Source: an uncultured Halioglobus sp. (GTDB taxonomy: Bacteria > Pseudomonadota > Gammaproteobacteria > Pseudomonadales > Halieaceae). Taken from it: a stretch of 5,781 nt of DNA. Made by a program: the position numbers and the translations under genes. The notes beneath the pieces were generated by a model. The model was not told the DNA's origin. It saw only the letters and a list, made by a program, of their open reading frames with translations, and did no database searches. Every line of letters begins with the position of its first letter. Positions within the stretch are counted from its first letter, which is position 1. Location: positions 1 to 5,781 of the forward strand of contig CAJQQW010000310.1 of NCBI GenBank assembly GCA_905480565.1, written 5' to 3'. Positions 1 through 5,752 of this stretch are shown here, one piece after another.

Positions 1-1148
1 TCTTCGTCTCTCCGTTACTGCATGGCGCGGGCGTCAAGGGAAAAATCGGTCAAAGTTTTTCGTTCGGGCTTCCTGTCGTTACCACCACGATCGGGGCAGA
101 AGGAATGAGCCTTACTGACCAGCACAACGCTCTGATAACCGATAGCGAAACCGCGTTTGCTGAGAAAGTCATTGCCCTCTATACAGACAAATTTTTGTGG
201 CAGAAACTATCAACCAACTGCCGCGAGGTAATACGTCAACAGTTCAGCTTTGAAGCCATCCGGGGTTCGCTGGACGATGCCTTATGGAATGGTCCCGACG
301 ACCGCCCCGTACCGGGCGAACAAACTCGAGCGCTACTAATCCATTGTCACATTTTCAAGAATGCGGGCACTACATTGGACTGGAGCCTCGAACGCAGTTT
401 CAACGCAGGATTCACAGACCACAGGGACGACGACAATATGCGAAAGGGTGCCACCTTCCTCGGCCCCTATATCGACTCGCATCCTGATCTTAAAGCAATT
501 TCAAGTCACCACGTTCGCTTTCCTTTGCCTCAACCTGACGATACAAAACTGTTACCCGTTATCTCCATTCGACACCCAATCGATAGAGCCCGCTCTGTTT
601 ATGAATTCGAGAAAAAGCAAGATGCGGACACACCAGGCGCGATTGCAGCCAAAAAACTGTCATTTTCGGAGTATGTCAAATGGCGACTTCAACCGGAGAT
701 CAGCCCTACCATTCGAAACTACCATTGCTGTTTCTGCACGGGCCTGTTTGAACAGGAGATCGGTCAACAAGAATATCGAGACAGTATAGCCCTGCTGAGT
801 AAAACACCGGGGCTGATAATCGTGGAACGTTACGACGAGAGCATGCTGTTATTGGAGACGCAATTGCGTCCATACTTCCCCGAGATTGACCTCGCCTACG
901 TCCGACAAAACAGCACGCAGGATCAAGGCCAGAGTCTGGAGGAACGGATTGCCAGCGTCTACGAGGAACTAGGACCTGAGCTTACTCAAGAGTTTCGCGA
1001 GGCCAACCATTGGGATATGCAGTTATACGAAGATGCAAATGCCCTGTTCAACGAGCGCTGGGGCAGCTTGGGAAGATCTGATCAGCGACTCAATGCATTT
1101 CGGCAACGCTGTCAGAGCCTGTCAGAAGAACAAGCGTCCTTTCGGTAA
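1..1148 (+). CDS. Glycosyltransferase (GT4-type C-terminus) fused to sulfotransferase domain, 5' partial
   Basis: The reading frame is open from position 3 to the TAA at 1146-1148, so the gene starts left of the window; the ATG at 105 is internal and lacks a ribosome site. Translation from position 3 gives FVSPLLHGAGVKGKIGQS, then SFGLPVVTTTIGAEGM. This is the nucleotide-sugar-binding C-terminal motif of GT4/GT1-fold glycosyltransferases, and that domain ends near position 290. After a short Pro/Asp-rich linker comes a second domain with the hallmarks of PAPS-dependent carbohydrate sulfotransferases: HIFKNAGTT at 348-374 (5'-phosphosulfate loop, compare HxPKTAGTT) and SIRHPIDRARS at 564-596 (3'-phosphate-binding Arg and Ser). 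A NYHCCFCTG stretch at 717-743 matches the family's conserved N-x-Q-x-R-x-L-x-G region only in part. The inferred role is adding a sugar to a surface glycan in the cytoplasm and sulfating it with PAPS. Domain identity is well supported; donor, acceptor and sulfation site cannot be read from sequence. The gene converges on the dehydratase gene. Confidence 0.88.
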   Translation, partial: FVSPLLHGAGVKGKIGQSFSFGLPVVTTTIGAEGMSLTDQHNALITDSETAFAEKVIALYTDKFLWQKLSTNCREVIRQQFSFEAIRGSLDDALWNGPDDRPVPGEQTRALLIHCHIFKNAGTTLDWSLERSFNAGFTDHRDDDNMRKGATFLGPYIDSHPDLKAISSHHVRFPLPQPDDTKLLPVISIRHPIDRARSVYEFEKKQDADTPGAIAAKKLSFSEYVKWRLQPEISPTIRNYHCCFCTGLFEQEIGQQEYRDSIALLSKTPGLIIVERYDESMLLLETQLRPYFPEIDLAYVRQNSTQDQGQSLEERIASVYEELGPELTQEFREANHWDMQLYEDANALFNERWGSLGRSDQRLNAFRQRCQSLSEEQASFR

Positions 1149-1168
1149 ATTTTGGTAAATTGATCCAT

Positions 1169-1191
1169 CGTACAATCTGGCCGATTGTATG
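1169..1191. terminator. Hairpin in the convergent gap, possible weak bidirectional terminator
   Basis: TACAATC (1171-1177) and GATTGTA (1183-1189) form a perfect 7-bp stem around a 5-base loop TGGCC. A G-T pair and a C-G pair extend it to 1169 and 1191. It lies midway in the 49-base gap between the stop codons of two converging genes, where a shared terminator would be expected. Neither side carries the usual run of T, so it is not a classical intrinsic terminator. It may only impede polymerase, protect the 3' ends of the mRNAs, or mean nothing. Confidence 0.35.
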
Positions 1192-1197
1192 CTGAGA

Positions 1198-3243
1198 TCA
1201 CGGATTGTCCGGGAAGAGCTCCTTCACGTTTGAGACTGCAGCAGGCTCCGCGACGGCCAGTTTTGATTGTCTGTTCCACAGGTGGTCATAACGCATTACA
1301 TGGCCGCCAAAACCGCTGACAGCAGAGTTGAGTACACGACTGATACCGTCGCAATCGAGTGCATCACAATGCCGGCGCAGGCGCGTCAACATGCCCTCTA
1401 TTTGGCTGAAGGACAAGCACTCCTCCTCGGCACGCATAATCATTGGGTGGCCCGTGCCGGCAACCTTGGTGCCGAGCAAAAGCTCCTCGTGCAACTTCTC
1501 ACCCGGGCGCAAACCGATATAATCAATACCGATATGTGACCCCACGTGATTGTCATGTGTAGTTTCATAGCCGCTGAGTTTGATCATTCGCTTGGCGAGA
1601 TCGACGATCCGCACTGGCTCTCCCATATCCAGCACAAACACATCACCACCAGTACCCAATGCGCCAGCCTGCAAAACTAACTGCGCTGCTTCCGGGATGC
1701 TCATAAAGTAACGCGAGACATCGGGGTGAGTCACCGTGACGGGCCCGCCTTTCTCGATCTGCTCTCTGAACAGCGGCACAACCGACCCCGAAGAGCCAAG
1801 GACATTACCAAACCGCACCATACAGAACCGGGTGGCGGTGCTCTCTTGCGCCAGCCCTTGCAAAATCATTTCAGCGAATCGCTTCGATGCGCCCATCACA
1901 TTTGTCGGACGCACAGCCTTGTCAGTGGACACCAATACAAACGTTTCTACGCCTGCTTTTCTAGCGGCATCCGCTGCGTACCAGGTGCCAAATACATTAT
2001 TCGCCACGCCCTCGGCGATATTGTACTCCACCAGGGGTACGTGCTTGTAAGCCGCGGCGTGATAGACAGTCTGCACGTTGAAGGTCCGGTAAATGCTCTC
2101 CAACCGTTTTCGATCCTGAACGGAGCCCAGTAAAGCCACCAGATCCACGTGCGCACCCTGCTGACTCATGGTATCGCGTAACTCGCGCTCTATTCTGTAC
2201 AAAGCGTATTCAGAGCTATCCAGCAGAACCACTTCTCGGGCGCCGGAGCGAACGATCTGCCTGCACAACTCTGAACCGATCGAACCACCCGCACCGGTCA
2301 CCATGACAACCTTGTCGGTAATGCATCGCTCGATCAGTTCGGGATGCGGCGGAACAGGCTCCCTACCCAACAACTCATCCAGATTGACATCACGAATCTG
2401 GTTCACACTGGCCTCACCTGCCACCAACTCGTTGATAGTCGGCACTGTTCGCACATAAACAGGAAAACCAACCAGGGAGTTAATAATTTCTTTGCGCCTG
2501 TCCAATGATGCCGACGGAATTGCTAGCAACACCTGGGTGATGTTGTGCTGTGCGATTAACTGCTCGATCGCCTCTGGCTTCACTACCTGCAACCCGTTAA
2601 TAATTGACCGCTGCAAATAGCGGTCGTCATCCACGAAAACAACGGGGTTATAGTGCTCTCCATGATCGAGGGCTTGGAGCAGCTGTCGCCCTGACTGACC
2701 TGCGCCATATATGATGACGTTTTCAGACTGAGCCCGCGACTTGGCCTGATAGTACGCTCTCGCTAGAAGCCGCGTGCCTCCAACGCCCAGCAGGAGAAGC
2801 ACCCAGTATATAAACGGTGTGACCCGAGGGACCTCTGCGCGGGTAAAAAAGATCGCGGCACCCAAAATTAATGTTGAATAGCTCGCCGCAGTGATGATTG
2901 CCCAGATCGCCTGTTGACCCATGAACCTCACTACAGCACGGTAAAGCCCCAAACGCAGGAATACCACCGCACTGAAGATAATAGTCACCGCTGCGCAGGC
3001 GTACTCGATCGGGCCAAACTGGAAATCCGTGTGACCATAGCGCAATGCCACGGCTGCCCACATGGCGCCAGTCACATAAAGCATATCCAGAGTTAGCAGG
3101 CAGGTCTGTTTGATATTGCGCGGCAGTTCCAACACCTTATGCAATATTTCCTTTATCACTCCAAAAAAGCCAATCAACCATCGAGTCAGGAAACCAACCA
3201 TTGAGGGCGCCAGTAAGCTGGTACGTAAATTCAGCAATTCCAC
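1198..3243 (-). CDS. Membrane-bound NDP-sugar 4,6-dehydratase, WbpM/CapD/PglF family
   Basis: The 681-residue product has the full-length layout of the WbpM/FlaA1-related long dehydratases. Four hydrophobic segments (about residues 46-66, 80-100, 112-133, 142-160) anchor it in the inner membrane. A first Rossmann region follows (YGAGQSGRQL near 179-188), then the catalytic SDR domain with the NAD(P)-binding motif VTGAGGSIGSEL (315-326). The active site reads STDKAVRPTNVMGASK (439-454): the TDK triad plus Met-x3-Lys in place of the usual Tyr-x3-Lys, as in WbpM and PglF. RPGEKLHEEL (579-588) is another family signature. The expected reaction is UDP-GlcNAc to UDP-2-acetamido-2,6-dideoxy-4-hexulose. 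It is the last gene of the leftward operon, 66 bases after the transferase gene. The start is uncertain: GTG at 3243 is the most upstream candidate, but GGGAG overlaps it, whereas TTG at 3237 has that GGGAG at 5-base spacing. ATG at 3201 would also spare every domain. Confidence 0.93.
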   Translation of the reverse strand: MELLNLRTSLLAPSMVGFLTRWLIGFFGVIKEILHKVLELPRNIKQTCLLTLDMLYVTGAMWAAVALRYGHTDFQFGPIEYACAAVTIIFSAVVFLRLGLYRAVVRFMGQQAIWAIITAASYSTLILGAAIFFTRAEVPRVTPFIYWVLLLLGVGGTRLLARAYYQAKSRAQSENVIIYGAGQSGRQLLQALDHGEHYNPVVFVDDDRYLQRSIINGLQVVKPEAIEQLIAQHNITQVLLAIPSASLDRRKEIINSLVGFPVYVRTVPTINELVAGEASVNQIRDVNLDELLGREPVPPHPELIERCITDKVVMVTGAGGSIGSELCRQIVRSGAREVVLLDSSEYALYRIERELRDTMSQQGAHVDLVALLGSVQDRKRLESIYRTFNVQTVYHAAAYKHVPLVEYNIAEGVANNVFGTWYAADAARKAGVETFVLVSTDKAVRPTNVMGASKRFAEMILQGLAQESTATRFCMVRFGNVLGSSGSVVPLFREQIEKGGPVTVTHPDVSRYFMSIPEAAQLVLQAGALGTGGDVFVLDMGEPVRIVDLAKRMIKLSGYETTHDNHVGSHIGIDYIGLRPGEKLHEELLLGTKVAGTGHPMIMRAEEECLSFSQIEGMLTRLRRHCDALDCDGISRVLNSAVSGFGGHVMRYDHLWNRQSKLAVAEPAAVSNVKELFPDNP

Positions 3244-3247
3244 TCCC
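3243..3247 (-). promoter_or_regulatory. Ribosome binding site GGGAG that questions the dehydratase start
   Basis: Read on the minus strand the sequence is CCGGGAGTGGAATTG. GGGAG ends inside the annotated GTG, so it cannot serve that codon, but it lies 5 bases before TTG (3237-3235), an acceptable spacing. True initiation at this TTG would shorten the protein by two residues. The rest of the 66-base gap to the upstream gene shows no clear promoter. Confidence 0.45.
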
Positions 3248-3309
3248 GGTATAGACTGAGACAGGGCGGCGCGCGGTTCAGGTCAATTGCGCCAGTCAGA
3301 CATGAAATA

Positions 3310-4290
3310 CTACGCCAACTTACCCACCTTCACCATGCCAAGGAGCAACGGAAGATATGCCAAAATTACCATAAAAAGTGTGGTGTGCGGCCAACACTGC
3401 ACCGCATAGGCAATTGGAAACAGCCAGAGCACGTTAACCGCCACTAAAAGCACGTCCACACGCAAATGAGAATGCCAGCGACGACTCAAACGCTGATAGC
3501 CATGCAAACGATGAGCCTCGGTAAACGATTGACCTGTGACTATGCGCCACAGAAGCGTCCAGGTCGCATCAGTGATAAAAACCGCCATAAGTATCAACCA
3601 ACTAGCGGGGTGAATCACACCCTCAACGCTTCCAATAATGGCGAGCCCCCCCAAAAGGAAACCCGTGGGCACGCTCCCCGAATCGCCGAGAAACAGCCGT
3701 GCAGGAGGAAAATTCCAGACCAAAAAACCCGCATAACAGCTTGCCAACAATAGGCAAAACAAGACATACCGTGCGCTATCAACGGAACTCGATGCCAGCA
3801 CAGCGGCCATAGTGCACACCATGATTGTCTGTGCGGCGGCAATGCCATCAATACCGTCCATGAAGTTGAACAGATTAAGCGCCCAGAACAGCGCCAGCGC
3901 GGCGAGGACTGCCCCGAGGGTTCCGAGAACAAAACCTGAGCTGAGAGGCACCAGCATATAGGTCACGAGCACGCACGTCACGCTGTACGCGAGGAACCGC
4001 AATCGCATTGGCAACCCTTTAACATCATCCATGAAGCCAATCACACTCAACGAGAGCGCTGCCAAAATCAGAGTGACATAAGCCGGGCCCCAGCTACCGT
4101 AAAAATACCCTGCCAACAATAGCCCGAAAGAAAATGACAGCATCAGGCCTATACCCCCACCCCTGGGAGTCGCGAGGGAGTGGGAGCTACGCTCGTTCGG
4201 GATATCGAAAATATTCTGTGCTCTGGCGATTTGCAGATACACGCCACACACCAAGATGGATAAACAAGCACTAGCGAAAAGGATCAGCAA
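3310..4290 (-). CDS. Polyprenyl-phosphate sugar-1-phosphate transferase, WbpL/WecA type (PNPT family)
   Basis: This 326-residue integral membrane protein has about ten hydrophobic segments and all the hallmark cytoplasmic motifs of the MraY/WecA/WbpL family. In order they are: DIPNERSSH...PRGGG (29-46); the Asp pair FMDDVKG (86-92) thought to bind Mg and substrate; NFMDGIDG (142-149); LFLGDSGS (199-206); and HRLHGYQRL (260-268), equivalent to the His-box that helps select the sugar. The reaction is transfer of an N-acetylated aminosugar-1-phosphate from UDP to undecaprenyl phosphate at the inner face of the cytoplasmic membrane, which starts the repeat unit. The D-I-P-N-x-R-S-S-H form of the first motif favours WbpL-like proteins over MraY. 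The start is TTG, only 2 bases after the upstream TGA, with a strong ribosome site, so the two genes are probably translationally coupled. The exact sugar (QuiNAc, FucNAc or GlcNAc) is not decided by the sequence. Confidence 0.93.
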   Translation of the reverse strand: MLILFASACLSILVCGVYLQIARAQNIFDIPNERSSHSLATPRGGGIGLMLSFSFGLLLAGYFYGSWGPAYVTLILAALSLSVIGFMDDVKGLPMRLRFLAYSVTCVLVTYMLVPLSSGFVLGTLGAVLAALALFWALNLFNFMDGIDGIAAAQTIMVCTMAAVLASSSVDSARYVLFCLLLASCYAGFLVWNFPPARLFLGDSGSVPTGFLLGGLAIIGSVEGVIHPASWLILMAVFITDATWTLLWRIVTGQSFTEAHRLHGYQRLSRRWHSHLRVDVLLVAVNVLWLFPIAYAVQCWPHTTLFMVILAYLPLLLGMVKVGKLA

Positions 4291-4292
4291 GG

Positions 4293-5228
4293 TCAGGTCT
4301 CCCCCTCTGACACAATGCGTCGGGCCAACTGTTCAAGACTACGGGAGGGCGCCCAGTCCATCGCCGATCTGACAGCGCTGTTAGTGTAGCGCTCTCCGCA
4401 GAACAGCTGCGCTCGGGTAGTGCCCAGGGGACGCCTGGAGAAAATATCCGTAACCACCGCGCCCACCTGCCAAGCCCAATCCGGCAGCCAGCCGCGACCC
4501 TGCCCAAGCCCCTGCGCCTCTCGCATCAGATCATAAACAGCCCGCGTACTGTAATCCTTATCACCACAGGCAATCCAGGTATGCAAACCATCGGGTGCAT
4601 GGGAAGCAACACGTTGCAGCAACTCGACCAGATCATCAAGAGCGATCATGGAACGCTTGCCCGCAACAGGAGGCCGCGGCAGGCCTCTTCGAATAGCCCT
4701 GAGCAACACCTGAAGGTTCCCCTTTACACCGGGGCCGTATACGAGAGTGGGGCGAATAATAATTACTGAAATGCCTCGATCCGCGAACACCTCATGCAGG
4801 CCTCGCTCAGCTCGCCACTTGGACAACCCGTAGGGCTCTATTGGAGGCGTACAATTATTTTCAGCGCGTCTAGTGTCATCGATGGATTCTCCCATCGCCT
4901 TGACGCTGCTAAGATAGACGAATCGTTTCACGCCCTCATCGGCAGCGAGTCGTGCCAGGCGAACCGTCGCATCGTGGTTAAGGGCCTCGTAGGTACCAGT
5001 GTCAGCTTTACGATGAGCAACCCCGGCCAAGTGGATAACCGTATCAACGCCATCCAGAAGCTTTCTATCGGGCAATCCTGTTTTCAAATCGACAGGCAGT
5101 GAAGCAAGATCACTGCTCACCTGCACACCACTTCGGCTAAGCGCCGTCAGCGAGTTTCCCTCTGCAACAAGGCGGCTGCACAGAGCGCGACCTATAAAAC
5201 CGGTAGCGCCGGTTATAAGGAGTTTCAC
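4293..5228 (-). CDS. NAD(P)-dependent SDR epimerase/4-ketoreductase, WbpV-like
   Basis: From GTG at 5228 the protein has 311 residues and begins MKLLITGATGFIG, the normal beginning of extended SDR enzymes. Residues 7-13 (GATGFIG) form the dinucleotide-binding loop. SSVKAMGE (about 107-114) carries the catalytic Ser region, and YGLSK (133-137) supplies the Tyr-x3-Lys pair; RPTLVYGPG follows. The start at 5228 is chosen because the only in-frame ATG upstream (5270) is formed by the stem of a terminator, has no ribosome site, and would add 14 residues not seen in the family. The ribosome site before GTG is weak (GGCGGG). The family includes UDP-glucose/GlcNAc 4-epimerases and the WbpV/WreQ group, which reduces the WbpM product to UDP-QuiNAc. 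The neighbouring WbpL-like and WbpM-like genes favour the latter, but that substrate is inferred from context. It is the first gene of the operon and ends 2 bases before the next start. Confidence 0.88.
   Translation of the reverse strand: MKLLITGATGFIGRALCSRLVAEGNSLTALSRSGVQVSSDLASLPVDLKTGLPDRKLLDGVDTVIHLAGVAHRKADTGTYEALNHDATVRLARLAADEGVKRFVYLSSVKAMGESIDDTRRAENNCTPPIEPYGLSKWRAERGLHEVFADRGISVIIIRPTLVYGPGVKGNLQVLLRAIRRGLPRPPVAGKRSMIALDDLVELLQRVASHAPDGLHTWIACGDKDYSTRAVYDLMREAQGLGQGRGWLPDWAWQVGAVVTDIFSRRPLGTTRAQLFCGERYTNSAVRSAMDWAPSRSLEQLARRIVSEGET
4299..4307 (-). promoter_or_regulatory. Ribosome binding site supporting the TTG start of the priming transferase
   Basis: GAGGGGGAG on the minus strand lies inside the last codons of the upstream SDR gene. 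Its GGGGAG core ends 8 bases before TTG at 4290. This strong match makes the TTG start credible and shows that the ribosome site is embedded in the upstream gene, as in coupled operon genes. Confidence 0.7.
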
Positions 5229-5244
5229 AATACAGGCCCGCCGC

Positions 5245-5270
5245 AAAAAAATGGGGGTAGAAACCCCCAT
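5245..5270 (-). terminator. Intrinsic (Rho-independent) terminator downstream of the comEA-like gene
   Basis: On the minus strand ATGGGGGT (5270-5263) pairs perfectly with ACCCCCAT (5258-5251) around a 4-base loop TTCT. The paired region runs into seven consecutive T (5251-5245), the last A-T pair overlapping the tract. The stem is 8 bp with five G-C pairs. It sits 20 bases after the stop of the comEA-like gene, the right place to end that transcript. It is active on the minus strand only, since no T tract follows on the plus strand. It ends just 16 bases before the GTG of the polysaccharide operon. Confidence 0.88.
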
Positions 5271-5299
5271 ATCATACGGATGCGGTTGGGTTATTCCAG
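5271..5299 (-). promoter_or_regulatory. Weak candidate promoter for the polysaccharide operon
   Basis: TATGAT on the minus strand (5276-5271) matches the sigma70 -10 box at five of six bases. The hexamer at 17-base spacing (CTGGAA, 5299-5294) is a poor -35 with three matches. If used, transcription would start near 5264, inside the first arm of the terminator stem, so the transcript would lack a complete hairpin and escape termination. No other promoter fits between the terminator and the first operon gene. This is position-based inference from one good hexamer. Confidence 0.25.
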
Positions 5300-5698
5300 T
5301 GTAATTACGTCGCGGTTTCGGTCGACGGTTGACTGACCGATACCTTTCACCTCCGCCAGCTCATCTGCGGAGACGAACAGTCCATAGATTTCGCGGTAGC
5401 GCACGATGTCACCCGCACGAGCTTCACCTATGCCCACAAGTTTCTCCTCCAGCGTTTGTGCGTTGGCGGTGTTGATATTCACCTTGTCGAGTGTCGTCGC
5501 TGCCATAGCAGAGACAGGCTCAGCCGGCGCTTCGGCATAGGCTGGCGCAACAGCCAGCGCAACAGCCAGCGCAACGCCAGCCGCAAGACTCATAAGCAAG
5601 TATAAGGTCCGCATCATACATCTCATACTGGCAGCAGAGCAGGATTGGGCCGTTGCTGCGGCCCACTGTTTGATTGAAAAGAGGTATGTCTCGTTCAT
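5291..5698 (-). CDS. ComEA-type helix-hairpin-helix protein, secreted
   Basis: The C-terminal half (about residues 72-135) is a ComEA-like domain. VNINTANAQTLEEKLVGIG opens the first helix-hairpin-helix, and ADELAEVKGIGQSTVDRNRD forms the second, with the typical GIG turns at 89-91 and 119-121. Relatives are small periplasmic DNA-binding proteins linked to DNA uptake, but many short single-domain members in gammaproteobacteria have no tested role. A Sec signal peptide is visible at about residues 29-55 (MRTLYLL, a long Ala/Val/Leu core, then AYA before EAP). The start at 5698 is chosen because AGGGAG lies 8 bases before it. It leaves an unusual 28-residue stretch before the signal peptide; ATG codons at 5626, 5617 and 5614 would give the normal length of roughly 107-111 residues but lack a convincing ribosome site. 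The gene ends in its own terminator, so it is probably a separate transcription unit from the polysaccharide genes. Confidence 0.88.
   Translation of the reverse strand: MNETYLFSIKQWAAATAQSCSAASMRCMMRTLYLLMSLAAGVALAVALAVAPAYAEAPAEPVSAMAATTLDKVNINTANAQTLEEKLVGIGEARAGDIVRYREIYGLFVSADELAEVKGIGQSTVDRNRDVITLE
5545..5579 (-). repeat. 12-bp tandem repeat in the signal-peptide core
   Basis: GCGCAACAGCCA (plus strand) occurs twice in perfect tandem at 5545-5556 and 5557-5568. A third copy missing one base follows at 5569-5579. On the coding strand the repeat encodes alternating Ala-Val-Ala-Leu in the hydrophobic core of the ComEA-like signal peptide. Each unit is four codons, so gain or loss of a unit would keep the frame. 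Confidence 0.75.
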
Positions 5699-5706
5699 CG
5701 CTCGAT

Positions 5707-5712
5707 CTCCCT
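5707..5712 (-). promoter_or_regulatory. Ribosome binding site AGGGAG of the comEA-like gene
   Basis: AGGGAG on the minus strand ends 8 bases before the ATG at 5698. It is the best Shine-Dalgarno match near any candidate start of this gene and decides the choice of the upstream ATG. Confidence 0.65.
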
Positions 5713-5752
5713 ATTGATTAACTGCATCCTTGCAGGCATCCGTACGAAAAAA

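Noticed and set aside
361..789. 142-residue open frame on the plus strand overlapping the sulfotransferase domain
   Set aside because: It is a shadow of the real gene in another frame, with no ribosome site and no recognisable motif.
105..1148. ATG at 105 as the start of a stand-alone sulfotransferase gene
   Set aside because: The same frame is open back to the window edge and encodes a clear glycosyltransferase motif, and no ribosome site precedes this ATG.
1726..2133. Open frames on the plus strand opposite the dehydratase gene
   Set aside because: They lie wholly inside a strongly conserved gene on the other strand, resemble no family, and lack start signals.
3244..3309. Possible promoter (TTGACC and TATACC) in the gap before the dehydratase gene
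   Set aside because: The two hexamers are 27 bases apart, far from the 16-18 needed, so the gap is treated as plain intra-operon spacing.
5191..5220. Inverted repeat AACCGG-TAGCG-CCGGTT near the start of the SDR gene
   Set aside because: It coincides with the conserved Rossmann-loop codons (Thr-Gly-Ala-Thr-Gly) and has no T tract; coding constraint explains it.
5229..5270. ATG at 5270 as the start of the SDR gene
   Set aside because: This ATG is part of the terminator stem, the added residues precede the normal MKLLITGATGFIG beginning, and no ribosome site is present.
5394..5401. GCGGTAGC resembling the core of an ops/JUMPstart element for RfaH
   Set aside because: It lies on the plus strand inside the minus-strand comEA-like gene, so it is in the wrong orientation for the polysaccharide operon, and it is explained by the codons for Arg-Tyr-Arg.
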